Positions 41,412-53,938 of a stretch of 64,000 nt of DNA are shown piece by piece (positions within the stretch are counted from its first letter, which is position 1; each line of letters opens with the position of its first letter). The DNA comes from Flaccisagitta enflata (lineage: Eukaryota; Chaetognatha; Sagittoidea; Aphragmophora), in assembly GCA_965153355.1 (NCBI GenBank), contig OZ231126.1, forward strand, positions 100,812,001-100,876,000, written 5' to 3'. The translations under genes were made by a program, and so were the position numbers. Under the pieces are notes generated by a model, which was not told where the DNA came from, ran no database searches, and was given only the letters and a program-made list of their open reading frames with translations.

Positions 41412-42148
41412 TATATATTTTCTGAGCTATCAATTTCGAAATTGTAATTTCGATCATAGAGGTGTTTCATGCTTTTATTTGTTTTGTTCTATTTCAATTC
41501 GTCTCCCTAGTCTCGATGGCAATAAATAGCATTCAAAAAACAAAGCGAGAATAGTCTTATCAAATACTTCTGATGTTATGGTGACGTCTTTGTAATTCTG
41601 TTTTCCTCTAATGCGATGAGTGCAGAGCGTTTTTTTTTTCAGTTTAGGCATTGAAAAAAAAGAAAAGAAAAAGACTTTAAATGGTTCTAGATTTTTAGAC
41701 AATTGTAAGTTGGTCATTGAGTCATGTAATCATTGATTTATCATTAATCAATTACATCAAAAGTAGACTAGTAGTTTTTTTTTGCCTTGCCACACTTCCT
41801 GAGAGGTATCCGTTTTATAACGGTTTGCTCCAAACATCAATCTCTCATAGCCCACAACCATACTCCATACGCATTTACCTGTATAGCTAATGATTGCCGC
41901 ATTAATTTCAGAAAACAAAAACTTGAATCGTTGACTCTTGTGTATCCTCATTTTCACTTGCATATCAATAACATCACCATATCTTGATGATTCCAGTTAA
42001 CTCCGTTACATAATCACTTACTCAGACGTTCGGTTATGAAGTCTCAAACTGATAGTTAAATGCGGCCTTTGGGTTGTGAATCGTCCCTTCACTCGCCAGC
42101 CAATAGATCTACCTCTTTTCCTCTTGGCAACGGGACTTTGTCATATTT

Positions 42149-42245
42149 GGGCAGCGGCCCCAAAGGGCTCGATGACCCACGCTTTAACACAAAAGGGGAA
42201 TTTTCTCCACCTCCTTCTCCTTTGCCTCCGCCGTCCGTGCTACCA
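42149..42245. repeat. family A left end only
   Basis: GGGCAGCGGCCCCAAAGGGC ... GGGGAATTTTCTCCACC, then unrelated TC-rich DNA. Confidence 0.55.
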
Positions 42246-42359
42246 TGTAAGCACATCTTTTTTTTATGTTTTATTTGTCTTTATTTCTGTATTACTTTCT
42301 TCCTTTTTTCGATTTGCTTTTTTTTTTCTTTTTGCTTTTTAATTTCTAACTTGTCCCAT

Positions 42360-42472
42360 ATGTCTCTGTCTGTCAGTCTTTTTCTGTCTCTCTTTCTAAG
42401 TATGTCTGTCTCTCTTTCTAAGTCTGTCTGTCTCTCTTCCTCTGTCTGTCAGTCTGTCTCTGTCTGTCTGTC

Positions 42473-42565
<93 letters not shown>
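42360..42565 (+). repeat. CTGT/CT compound repeat
   Basis: TGTCTGTC units grading into pure CT from about 42502. Confidence 0.9.
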
Positions 42566-42569
<4 letters not shown>

Positions 42570-42839
42570 AATTTTCTTTTTCTTTCCTTTTTTCTTTTAT
42601 CAAAAAATTGGTGTCCCGACAACTTTGGTGTCCCGACATGGAAGTCCCGGAAGTTCCTCCTCCTTCGCCAACAGCGACGAGGTAGTAAACCATGAAGACG
42701 TCCAAAGTAGCTTCAACGGTGATGACGACGTCGACTGCAGCGGCGAAAACAAAAAGGATGATGATGCTTCTCGATCGCCAAAAATTGGCTGTGACGCACC
42801 GGATTGTATTTACAAGAACATCTACCTACAAGAACATCG

Positions 42840-43036
42840 ACCTATCATCGTCGTCATCGCCGTCTTTGCCGCCACTGTCGTTTTCGTCATTGTCGCCGCC
42901 GCTGTTGTCGTTGTCGTCGTCTTCTTCATTGTCGTCATTGTCGTAATCGTCGTCATTGTCATAGTTGTTGTTGTTGTCGTCGTTGTCATCGTTGTCTTTG
43001 TTGTCGTTGTCGTCGTTGTCGTCATCGTCATCGCCG

Positions 43037-43068
<32 letters not shown>

Positions 43069-43076
43069 GCTGTTGC

Positions 43077-43133
<57 letters not shown>

Positions 43134-43197
43134 CCTCGTTGTCGTCGTTGTCTTCATATCGTTGATGTCGTCGTCGTCATCGTCGTCGTCGTCGTCG

Positions 43198-43242
<45 letters not shown>

Positions 43243-43243
43243 C
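42840..43243 (+). repeat. TCG/TTG trinucleotide repeat
   Basis: Mixed GTC/GTT units; the Val-, Ser- and Thr-rich frames across it are products of the repeat. Confidence 0.9.
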
Positions 43244-43249
43244 GATTCA

Positions 43250-44035
43250 AAAAAGTGCCACCATGTGCCACAGAGCTCCGTGGCACATTGCTTGAATCTC
43301 AAAAAGCGCCACCAGACTCGGTGGCGCATCCGTGGCTCATTCAGTGGCACATTTCATGAAAAAAGATCTGATATTGTCTTTATTGATAATGAAATAGATT
43401 AGAAATGTTAAAAATAATCTATAAAGATAGAAAAAAGGAACAGAAATGTAGTATAAACATATGTGCCACCATGTGCCACTAAGCTCTGTGGCACATTCAG
43501 TGGCACATTTAATGGCACATTTATAAAATTTGAATCTGAAATTGACTTTTTCTACACTTTAATAGATAAAGAATGCCAAAAGAAATTCCTTAAGTTAAAA
43601 TACTACATCAAAAATGAAGTAAAAACATGAGTGCCACCATGTGCCACCATGTGCCACCATGTGCCACTATGTGCCACAGAGCACGTGTGATAGAAAGCAA
43701 ATTGAAATACTCTTTTTTGAAAATGCAATAGACACAGAATATGAAAAATGATTTGCAAAGATGAAAAAAATGAAATAGAAATATAGTAAAAGTATAAGTG
43801 CCACCATGTGCCACAAAGTGGGTGGCACATTTAGTGGCACATAAAGTGGCGCTTTACCATAAAAACCTGAAACTAGTCTTTTCTCTTTCATAATGGATAG
43901 AGATTGCAAGGCACATTAGTATAGGTAGAATACACTACAAATTAGTTGTCACTTTGCAGTATTAGGCTTATTTAAAACAGTGGCACATGGTGGCTCATAC
44001 AAAATGTGCCACATGGCTCCTGTGGCACTTAATGT
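43250..44035. repeat. GTGCCAC/GTGGCAC array
   Basis: Five units of about 170-190 bp. Each opens with GTGCCACCATGTGCCAC, then GTGGCACAT copies facing the other way, then an AT-rich spacer with AATAGAT and GAAATAGAAATGTAGTA. Confidence 0.7.
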
Positions 44036-44044
44036 CCACTAGAA

Positions 44045-44232
44045 GTGCGATGTGTCATTAGGTCGCTTGCTAGACAGGTCCGTCAGTCTGTCGGTCCGTC
44101 CATCTGTCGCTGCATCCGCCCGTCCTTAGGTCACACGGTCACACCTTTGATTAAGCGCGTTTTCCACAATGCCTCCTATACCTACCTTGCAGGTGACCGG
44201 TGGTCATGTTGCCGCGTATCTGGCCTTGTTTG
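44045..44232. repeat. family D-like element
   Basis: GTGCGATGTGTCATTAGGTC, CCGT runs, and an end GCCGCGTATCTGGCCTTG. Confidence 0.45.
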
Positions 44233-45094
44233 TGTTAGGCTGAGCATGAACAAAATTGCACTCTTAAGGCTGAAATTTACTTGAATGACAAAATGAGCGC
44301 AATCGTCTGCCCTGGATTCGTAGGAAGAAGTCTTGCCTAACTGTATGTAACACACTTAAAAGTTAAATTTAAGCCCTTGTGGTTAAAGATAAAAGTTGTA
44401 TTCTATTCATCGTGAAATTTATTCTCAGAGTAGAAAGAGATTTGAAAAAGAGATTCATCAACTCAAATGATTTCAAATATTTCATATTTAGGCTATCAAG
44501 GCAATGTTGTTTCAAATTTTGTGATCATAGTCGTGGTTATGGTCGTGGTCGTGGTCGAATCGGATTTCTTGTTCTTGTCTGGCCTTGATTCTTGAGCATC
44601 ACACCGCCATCATTGCTGAAAACGTAGAGTCAAGAGTCAAGAAGGTTGCAATCCCAATTTGGAGATTTGCATTCTCATTGCAATTAGGGAAAAAAAACTG
44701 TATGAGACTTATGATTGTTTCAAAGACCGTACATGCGTTGTGGAAATGTGTGCTATTTATAGGTATGGGATTGATGATGTTCTTCGCGTGAATGCTTTTT
44801 TCTCTCTCTTTGTCCAATTCGATGCCTTTTGTTTCCATTTAATTCAACCATGAACCATATGGTTGCGCATGAATTTTGATGTTCTTTTATTCGCTGAGAG
44901 ATACATGTTATCATGTATTTTCTTCTTTTATATTTTTCATCGTCATGTTTTTTATGCTTCGCATTTTTACCTCGAATAAATATTGTTATTATGGCATCGC
45001 TTCTTAATGGAATGATTGGTATTTTGCTTGATTTTTATGTTTTGCGCCCTTGGAATTTCTCATCTTTCATAAGTCTCTCATCCTTTTATTTCAG

Positions 45095-45167
45095 AGACTT
45101 ATGTACGGACGCCTGACTTATTTGACGATCACGACGCTGGCTGGAAACCAAGGAAATTGGGCCTAAA
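45095..45167 (+). CDS. hypothetical spliced ORF, penultimate exon
   Basis: Strong splice sites (TCCTTTTATTTCAG; AAA|GTAAGT) bound an open segment reading TYVRTPDLFDDHDAGWKPRK. Its phase joins the exon at 45481. No earlier exon was found and I recognise no domain. Confidence 0.35.
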
Positions 45168-45480
45168 GTAAGTTTTTATCATTTTAGCGTTTTAGTATTT
45201 TATCATTGTTTTTGTCGTATGGCTTTTTATTGTTTTTGGCGTTTTATCGTCTGTTTCTATCGTCGGTCCGGTCAACTAACTATTGGGTGATATGGGTGAA
45301 TTTAATGGGATGGGCAGGGCGGGGGCAGTGTACGGATCTGGCTTCATGGCCTCTGCATAAGATGTACATGTTGTTATTGGCTGTTTCTGTCCATGTCTAT
45401 CCTGATCTCATGTTGCTTTCATGCATTGGTTGACCATTTCTTCATGCCCAATTTTCCCTTTTACTTTCTCCCCCATCTCA

Positions 45481-45617
45481 GATTGTTGAAATTTTTTACC
45501 ACATCAAAGAGACCATCGTCACGCCATTTTCCAATCTACGCCCAAATTCCTTTGCGTCTACCATCGTCAGTCAGTCAGAGATATCTACAAACAAAGCTAA
45601 CCCAGAGTCGAAACTAG
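45481..45617 (+). CDS. hypothetical spliced ORF, last exon
   Basis: It follows a strong acceptor (TTTCTCCCCCATCTCAG). Joined to the previous exon it reads LLKFFTTSKRPSSRHFPIYA and on to a TAG at 45615-45617; the tail is basic. A second frame is also open to a stop near 45650. Function unknown. Confidence 0.33.
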
Positions 45618-45672
45618 TATTCACGTGGGAGAATATATGCGTATCATAGCACAAAATATCATGACCGATTAT

Positions 45673-45929
45673 TCACCTCTTCACCTTGGCAATTTCGGCT
45701 TTCATTTCTGCACGCATTTCCTTGCGCAATTTCTCCATCTGTTTCTTCATTATCTTAACGCTCAAGTTGTTGTGGTTTCTCTTGTGTTGATTCATTCTGT
45801 AGGTCGGCCTGTTGATGGGGGTTGACAGGGTCGCCGGAGTCGGGTGCAGCAAATTCTCACAATAACTTTGTTTCTCCCATTCTTCTCGGCGGACTTGTTC
45901 CATGCGTCGACAAGCTTCGGCGGTTGGAG
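45673..45929 (-). CDS. hypothetical 3'-terminal exon, coiled-coil tail
   Basis: On the minus strand a strong acceptor (CGCCTCCTCTCCTTGATAG) opens an 84-codon frame ending in TGA at 45675-45673. It starts PTAEACRRMEQVRREEWEKQ and ends in a charged helix (MEKLRKEMRAEMKAEIAKVK). A GTAAGT donor at 46138-46133 could be the exon before it. It converges with the + strand exon 55 bp away. I considered RAG2-like, since ProtoRAG genes converge, but saw no Kelch or PHD motif. Confidence 0.35.
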
Positions 45930-46334
45930 CTATCAAGGAGAGGAGGCGATAAATATATAGCCATTTACAAAGGTTTTTAAAAAGAGATGTTTACAAAGAA
46001 AAAAACTGAAAATATGTGGAAAATATGGACATTCATGGGAGTTGCATATCAATGAATTTCAAATTCGTTTATTTGAAATGCTATTTCATTCATTCATATA
46101 TTCAGTTCATTTCACCCACAGGTTAATTTGAAACTTACGTCCAGTTGCTCCTGATTCCAAGCTCACATTAAAAATTGATTACTTGGCTATTAAATGATAT
46201 AGGTTTTGTAGTTGATGAATAAAATAGATTTGGAGGTTGGAAGATTTTTTTTTGGAAGATAGTATTGTTCAAATTTAAAAAACAAGGCCAGATACAAGGC
46301 TACCCATTGCAGATGGACAGGAGCAGTGATAAAT

Positions 46335-46860
46335 AGTCGCAAAAGCGTTAGATGGTCAGCGGTACCCGTGCCCTGCCTAAGGAGGTTGAGCTTGAAGTTT
46401 AGGGGGGGAGCAGGGCAGCAGCCCCGAAGGGGTCGATGACCTATGCTTTCACACATATGGGGGATTTTCTCCTCTTCCTCCTTCTTCTTCTTCGTCCCCC
46501 CCTCAAATCCCAGTCTTGAGGCCCAAATTCCAGTCTCCAGGCCCAAATCCCAGGCTTGAGGCACAAATCCCAGCCTCAAGGCCCAAATCCTAGCCTCAAG
46601 GCCCAAATTCTAGCCTGGAGGCTGAGATTTGGGAGCTGAGGTCACTGAAATCTGGGCCTCAGGCTAAATTTGAAAGCCTTGGGAATGGGGTTTGGGCCTG
46701 GGTGAGATTTGGAAGCCTCAGGCCTGGGATTTGGGCCTCGAGACTGGAATTTGGGCCTCAAGACTGGGATTTGAGGAGGAGGAGGAAAAAGGAAGGAAGG
46801 AGAAGGAAAAAATCCCCATATGTGTGAAAGCATGGTCATCATTGCCCCTGACCGCTGTCC
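46335..46860. repeat. family A element
   Basis: GTCGCAAAAGCGTTAGATGG, outer arm, both inverted ends and GAGGCCCAAATCCCAG units in mirror order. Confidence 0.65.
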
Positions 46861-47139
46861 AAAATAACCTTGTATTTGGGTAGGAGCAGTGTGAGAAAAC
46901 TGTAAATGCTGCTTATAAAAGGCTAGCGTTTTAATTGGACCCATCCAACCAACAGATTGACCAACCAACATTGCGGGTTATAAAGTTGCATGCATGCGAC
47001 TAAAAAGATTCAATCTATGGGTCTTTGGTAACACTGGTTTAGGATAACTTGCTTATGTATTGATCGCCTAAAGCTTTGGCATTTTAAAAATGTGTCAAAC
47101 AATGGAAATCCCACATTTGAAAAGAGAAAAATGTTATAC

Positions 47140-47312
47140 AACAAGGCCGGATACACGGCCAATACCAGTTGCAGACGGGTGGGCAGGGGTGGAAATGCGT
47201 GTTTTCACACTTTCCAACAAGATCACCATGACAGACTGACGGACCAACGGACCAATGGACCAACTGGCCAACGGACAAAGCCTCTTACAGAGTTGCGTGT
47301 CCGCAACTAAAA
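47140..47312. repeat. family D element, reverse orientation
   Basis: CAAGGCCGGATACACGGCCA ... GACGGGTGGGCAGGGGTGG ... AGAGTTGCGTGTCCGCAAC. Partial copies also sit at 40392-40482 and 46860-47005. Confidence 0.6.
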
Positions 47313-47357
47313 ATGTGATAAAGCTGTACAACAATGGTCATAACAGTGATTACAGTT

Positions 47358-48100
47358 TAGATCTAGTCTTCTTCAGAATCACTTTTGTCTTCATCTTCTA
47401 CAAATGTGTTGGCATTTGAATATGAGGAGCCTCAACAATACCCACAAGCCATTGAGCATTTCATTCCATGTTTCTTGCAAGTGCATCTAGCAGTTGCACA
47501 ATCAGTGATACAATTGCATCAAATGATCTTTAAAAGCTCAGCAGGGTGGCATATCAATCAGTACAGGATGCAATCCTGTATCTTTGCGGACGCATCCTCA
47601 CTCCTCAGCAAGCAAATCACATTGAGTATCTCGCCTGATATGAAACTTGGTAGCTGCAGAGGTGAGAGGCAAAACTTTAGGGTCCACTTATGTCAAGCTT
47701 GTGGCAACTTTGTCGCAATACTTTTTGTATCGTAGGCCGTCTAAGGTATCTGATTTTTTCCCATTGTACAACAAATGCAGCTTCGCCAGCATGATTGATC
47801 TGGGCCTGAGTGGCATTTGGATTGTCAAAGACTATTGCTGCTTGCTGGAGAGATTTATTCTCTCTGGGAAGGACGAGTAAATCTGTGTCATCACCAATCA
47901 AAACTGTCCATTGAGGATGCTGACTCAATTGCCTAGCGGACAATGAGAAGGTCTGCATCTGCTTGGTCATAAAAAAAAACTGACAGCCCTGATTTTTGAG
48001 TTTGGCACCAAGAAAGTCAATGAATCGCTGCTTGTTTTTTGGGTCACTGAGGAATGCCTCTTTTCTGACCGTTAGATTCATATCCAGACTAAATGAAATG
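47358..48100 (-). pseudogene. decayed ORF with GDDTDLLVL motif and Cys-rich tail
   Basis: The minus strand reads VRKEAFLSDPKNKQRFIDFL, then TVLIGDDTDLLVL, then LPLTSAATKFHIRR after a frame break, and finally RCTCKKHGMKCSMACGYC. This order is familiar from a dispersed, poorly characterised family in invertebrate genomes, with an acidic nuclease-like core and a CxCKKxGxKC tail. In-frame stops, for example directly after GYC, and a frame shift near 47680 mark it as broken. A family C element abuts its 5' side. Confidence 0.5.
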
Positions 48101-48113
48101 CCAACTTCTTTTT

Positions 48114-48670
48114 GGGCAGCGGCCCCAAAGGGGACAAAGTCCTGTAGAACAAAGGGGGAGTCTGTCCGTCTGTACATCCGTACGTCCGCCCCATCCTCAG
48201 GGCTTTGTCTCCTTTGGGGCCTATTCTAGCCATATGGCCCAAATCTAAGCAATATGGCCCAAATTCAAGCATTGAGGCACTAAATCTGGCTAGAAAACCC
48301 CAATCCTGGCATGAGGTCCACCATTTTGACACCTTATTTGACCCATATTTACTTGAATTCTGACCAGATTTGGGCCATTTTGCTTTGATTTGGACCATAA
48401 TACTTGGATCTAGGCCATTTTGCTTAAATTCAGGCCATATGGCATTGATCTGGGCTATTTGGCAGAATTTGGGTCAGAATAGGCCCCAAAGGAGACAAAG
48501 CCCTGAGATTGGGGCGGGGGGGACAAACGGATGGATGGACGAACAGATGGACGGATGTACAGACGGACAGATTCCCCCTGTGTTCTACAGGACTTTGTCC
48601 CCTTAGGGGCCGCTGCCCTGCTCCCCCTCAACTTCAGTCACACTCCTCAAGCAGGGCACGGGTACCTGCC
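48114..48670. repeat. family C element
   Basis: GGGCAGCGGCCCCAAAGGGG...ACAAAGTCCTGTAGAAC and its inverse, with ATGGCCCAAAT units inside and the outer arm CAAGCAGGGCACGGGTACC. Confidence 0.65.
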
Positions 48671-49117
48671 TTTGGGCTGCTATTTTCCCTTCAATCGGTG
48701 CTTATAAGTCATATCTTTTATCCAAAGCGTTCTATGTGATCCCCGGGGGGTAAAAGGATATCGCTCCCTTCCGTTGTTTAGATAATATGTATATTTATTA
48801 ACTAAACATCCGAAGCACAAACATAAAAAAAACCTTTCATCTGTTTATCTGTTTTGTCTTTCATATACATTTGCAATTCTATTGTTACTTTATGTATCGT
48901 CATCGTGTGCAGGAGCGTGTGAATGCGTGTACAGTTTAGACGCAGAACGTATACACTGTACACGCTCTGGTTTTAATTCGTTTACAGTTGATTTGATTTG
49001 TGCAAATGAGAGTCTGCACATTCCCTCTCGTGGGACAAATTGCATGTTCATTCCACGCATCGGTGCGCCCAGGCTTTGTAACACGTGCCTTCCTACTGCC
49101 ATCATACGTGCGTGCGT

Positions 49118-49638
<521 letters not shown>

Positions 49639-49902
49639 CGCAAACGTGTTAGTTCGCGCGTGTGAGGCTCGTCACCAAGTGCGTGTGCGTGTGTGTGCGT
49701 GTGCGTGTCTGTTCCTGGCGCGTGTTTACATTTGCATGTGGGATCTCGCTGCTGAGAGACAAAGTAAGTGACGAGAGGCAGAGACAGAGACAATAGGCAG
49801 ACACAAAAAGAGACAAAGAGAGAGATGGAGAGACAGAGATAGAGCTCGCTGTTGGGAGTCTGGGACAATAAAGGCGACTGAATATCGATCAATTGTAACG
49901 AA

Positions 49903-49919
49903 GAGAGAGAGAGAGAGAG

Positions 49920-50013
<94 letters not shown>

Positions 50014-50036
50014 TTTGTGTGTGTGTGTGCGCGCTT
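49903..50036 (+). repeat. GA then GT microsatellite
   Basis: GA (49903-49921) followed by GT (49922-50028). Confidence 0.95.
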
Positions 50037-50454
50037 GTCATACAGAAAGACGGACAGACAGGGAAGGTATAGGAAATCGAACGGGCAACCACTATGGGTC
50101 GAATTTCGCCACTTATGTCACAAGTTATGATCTGGATTAACTTTTTACTACTCAAGAAATCAAATATGAATTAAATCTTATTCAGCAAAACAAAACTATC
50201 AGAGTCCTTAGAGAGAGGTTGCAGTCAGAACATGTAGTTTGATTTGGGCTGTAAAGTGGTTTGGAAATAATCTGACGAGTTTGGGAAAAAGTTAGATGGG
50301 TGAGGTGAGGTCAGGTAAGGTGGGTGAGGCGGGTTTGGCAGAATCAAGCGCTTTTTATGTTGGAAAGACGAATGAAAGCTTCTGATAAGGATAAAAGCCT
50401 TCACATAGGCAAGCTAGACTACATGGACCGATGGAGACCGATAAAGAGAGATAG

Positions 50455-50975
50455 ACTGACAGACAGACAGACAGACAGATGGACAAACAGACAGATGAAC
50501 ATATAGGTACCGATAGACAGACAGAGAGACAAAAATACATAGTGAAAAAAAGCGGAACCTAAGTTTCAAAGAGATGGAATTAGAACCAGTACTGGGATAA
50601 GAAAGCGAGTCTGACAGACAAACACACAAAAGGCAGACATACAGACAAAACGCAGAAATACAGACAGAACGCAGACAGACAGGCAGACAGAAAGACAGAG
50701 ACAAATGGCAGACAGACAGGACGCAGACAGAAAGACAGACAGAGACCAGAGGCAGACAGACAGGCAGACAGAAAGTCAGAGACAAAAGGCAGATAGATAG
50801 ACAGACAGAAAGGAGGTAGAACGGCAGGAGGCAGACACACAGACAAAAAGCAGAAAGACAGACTGACAGACAGACAGAGACTAGAGGCAGACAGACAGAA
50901 CAACAGAAAGACAGAGACAAAAGGTAGACAGAAAGACAGACAGAAAGGAGGTAGACAGGCAGGAGGCAGACGTGC
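50455..50975 (+). repeat. GACA-rich repeat
   Basis: AGACAGACAG-type units mixed with AGGCAGACAGAC and AGAAAGACAG. Confidence 0.85.
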
Positions 50976-51019
50976 GCTTACTGTGGAGCTCGACACTGAA
51001 AAGTTGCATAAATTCATTG

Positions 51020-51425
51020 GAAAAGGGGAACCTCTCTCATTGGAAAGTGGAGGGGGGGGGGGTGATATGCCTCTCTCATTGGAAAGTAAGGGAGAAGGTG
51101 GTAAACCTCTCTCATTGGAAAGTTGGGGGGGGGGGAAAGGTGATACACCTTTCTCATGGTAAAAATGAGGGGAAGTGATAAACCTTTCTCATTGTAAAGT
51201 GGGGGAGGTGTTAAACCTTTCCCATTGTAAAGCGGGGGGAGGTGATAAACCTTTCTCATTGTAAAGTGGGGGGAGGTGTTCAACCATTCTCATTGGAAAG
51301 TGGGGGGGAGGTGATAAACCTCTCATTGGGAATTGGGGGAAGTTGATAAATCTCTCTCATTGGAAAGTGGGGGGGGGGTCGATAAACGTCTCTCATTGCA
51401 AAGTTGGGGGGATTAAGAAACCTCT
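51020..51425 (+). repeat. ~30-bp G-rich minisatellite
   Basis: Eleven or so units of CCTCTCTCATTGGAAAGTGG followed by G runs of 3-10 and GTGATAAA. Confidence 0.85.
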
Positions 51426-51821
51426 TTGAGAAGCTTACCCAAGTAGGCGGTTGTAGGAAGGGAACTGATAGACGCCAAAAAGGTCAGGTTGGTTGGTGGA
51501 ACACATGCAATAGCACACACAGCACTTTATAGCAAATAGCCGTATTTTCTCTATTTAGCGCCCAGGTCGCTATTGAAATTGAGAAACAATATTTCTATAT
51601 TACCCTGTAGTAAGCGCCCCCCTTAGCCATGAAAACAATATTTCATTCTGTAGATTGGTACAATAGATATTGCTTCTCTTTTGAAATTAAACTTGTGTTG
51701 CATTCTAGAAAGGAATTCTCAGTATCATTGACAAGAAAACATTGAAAACAATGCTGAACAATAGAAAATTATTTCAATTTCAAAAATTTCTTCCTTTCAT
51801 TTCTTGGCACCTGTGAAAACA

Positions 51822-52245
51822 AGGCCAAGTGAAGGCCAATAAGTGCGCCTCGCTTGATTAAGAATTTGTGAATGAACGTTTTTTATGAATGAACGTTTTT
51901 TATGAATGAACGTTTTTTATGAATGAACGTTTTTTATGAATGAACGTTTTTTATAAATGAATGAAAGAATGAATGAATGAATAAATGAATGAAAGAATAA
52001 ATGAATGAATAAATGAATGAATGAATGAATGAATGAATGAATGAATGAATGAATGAATGAATGAATGACAATGAATGTGGTGAGGCATGAAAGGTGATAG
52101 GAATGAAGAAATACGTCAGAATCAGCCGTTTTGCGCATTTCAAACGTTTGCGTGACCGACCAACCAACCGACCAACCGACCAACCAACCGACCAACCGAC
52201 CGACGGACATGACCTCTTATAGAAGTGCGAGGACGCACTTAAAAA
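51822..52245. repeat. family E element, reverse orientation
   Basis: AAGTGCGCCTCGCTTGATTA ... five 18-bp GAATGAACGTTTTTTAT units, GAAT tract, ACCGACCAACCGACC, and GTGCGAGGACGCACTTAAAAA. The same family as 20427-20715, with the tract replaced. Confidence 0.65.
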
Positions 52246-52455
52246 GGAGGGGGGGCACTCATTAGGGGGGGGTCGAAAAAACAAAGAAAATATGGTAATA
52301 AGAAATAAAAATTGACATTCAATGTTTTATCAGTGTTCATGTCTTTAAGGAGAGATGGTGCGCCAATCAATAATCTATATCAAATCTAAAGAAGTTCATC
52401 TAGTTGTCACCACCATAAATCATCTTTAACAACTACTTAGTGCAATGTCCAATAT

Positions 52456-52640
52456 TGGAATACACTGATATTGCCTATTGGAATACTCTGATATTGCCTA
52501 TTGGGACACTCTGATATTGCCTATTGGAATACTCTGATATTGCCTATTGGAACACTCTGATATAGCCTATTGGAATACTCTGATATAGCCTATTGGAATA
52601 CTCTGATATAGCCTATTGGAATACTCTGATATTGCCTATA
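52456..52640 (+). repeat. ~24-bp minisatellite
   Basis: About seven units of TATTGGAATACTCTGATATT plus GCC, with TATAGCC variants. Confidence 0.85.
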
Positions 52641-52972
52641 TATTATCCCCTTTTCCATCGGCTGCCTGTAAAAGGGGGAGTGAGTTGTTGGAAAATCAAA
52701 TCGCGGAAAAGCGAAAGATAAATGAAGCGAGAGACATTTTACCCTTTTTTGCATCTTGGCAAATGAAGGCAACTCTCTCACTCTGGCGTCAGCGCCTCAA
52801 GCCTTCAATTGAGATGTATATATACACACAGACTCTCAAACCATGTAATCCTTATTTGTCTCTGGCGTCAGCGCCTCAAGCCTTCAGTTGAGATGTATAT
52901 ATACAAACAGACTCTCACGCTATGTAATCCTTGTTTGTCTCTGACGTCAACACCTCGAGACTTCAATTGAGA

Positions 52973-53312
52973 TCTATATATATACACAGACTCTCACATC
53001 ATGTAATCCTTATTTGTCTTTGGCGTCAGCGCCTCAAGCCTTCAATTGAGATGTATACATGCACACAGACTATCACACTATGTAATCCCTTTTTGTCTCT
53101 GGCATCAGCGCCTCAAGACTTCTTGTGTATATATACACACAGAATCTCACACTATGTAATCCTTATTTTTCTTTGGCGTCAGCGCCTCAAGCCTTCAATT
53201 GAGATGTATACATACACACAGACTCTCACACTATGTAATCCCTTTTTCGCTTGCATCAGCGTCTCAAGACTTCAATTTAGATGTATATATACACACAGAC
53301 TCTCACATTATG
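52973..53312 (+). repeat. ~80-bp satellite block, left copy
   Basis: Units of the form ACACAGACTCTCACACTATG ... GGCGTCAGCGCCTCAAG. This ~335-bp stretch recurs almost base for base at 58627-58966. More diverged units run from 52790 to 53394. Confidence 0.85.
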
Positions 53313-53436
53313 TTATCCTCACATTATGTAATCCTCACATTATGTAATCCTCTCACATTATGTAATCCTCGAGACTTCAATTGAGATCTATATATTAGAT
53401 GGGGGTGAAAATTTTTTTTTTGGTCATAAAGCCTCT

Positions 53437-53938
53437 CATACGATTTCGTTCTACTGCAAACACTGTACTGAATGTTCATCAGAAGCCCTCTGAACCTATT
53501 CTCATTAGGATGCTGTATGCAACATGTGTCCCTCATTTGACTTATGCTTCTGATGTCGTTCAATACTCGTCCGGACAAATGCAACAATTGAACGTAGCAT
53601 TGAATGATTCTATTCGTCGCATATTCACTTACAACAGATGGGAAAGTGTTCGGTTCTTGAGACTTTCTTTTGGATACCCTTCTTTGATAGAAATTTTTGA
53701 AAACCGTTCTCGTAAGTTTTTGAAGACACTTTCGATGCTAGGCAATTCGACCCTAGAATGTTTACAGAAGTTGCATGAGCAACGATTTTCTGACTAACTT
53801 TTTTTTTTTCTTTGAATTTATCCACAATTCTCTTTTTTTTTCCTTTTATACTTGAAGTAGTTCTTAAATCATAGGTAGTAGTATGTTGATGTGTGTTCTG
53901 TCCTTTATGACGAATAAAAGATATTATAAAAAGATTTG
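53437..53938 (+). mobile_element. 5'-truncated non-LTR retrotransposon tail
   Basis: An ORF to 53797 encodes the end of a non-LTR (CR1/Jockey-type) polyprotein: TVLNVHQKPSEPILIRMLYA, then PHLTYASDV, LNDSIRRIF and RWESVRFLR, the usual post-RT C-terminus. A short 3'UTR follows, ending AATAAAAGATATTATAAAA. It interrupts the left arm of the big inverted repeat: the right arm (near 58600) lacks it, and ATAAAG-like bases flank it as a probable target duplication. Confidence 0.8.

Noticed and set aside
41757-41963. Minus-strand frame with GYERLMFGANRY as a Kelch blade of RAG2L
   Set aside because: A single weak resemblance, no repeated blades nearby and unclear splice borders.
42625-43359. 244-codon Val-rich frame
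   Set aside because: Follows the TTG/TCG repeat in every frame; no real protein signature.
52790-53394. CRISPR-like array
   Set aside because: The ~80-bp units repeat in full with no unique spacers, and the context is an animal genome; it is a satellite.
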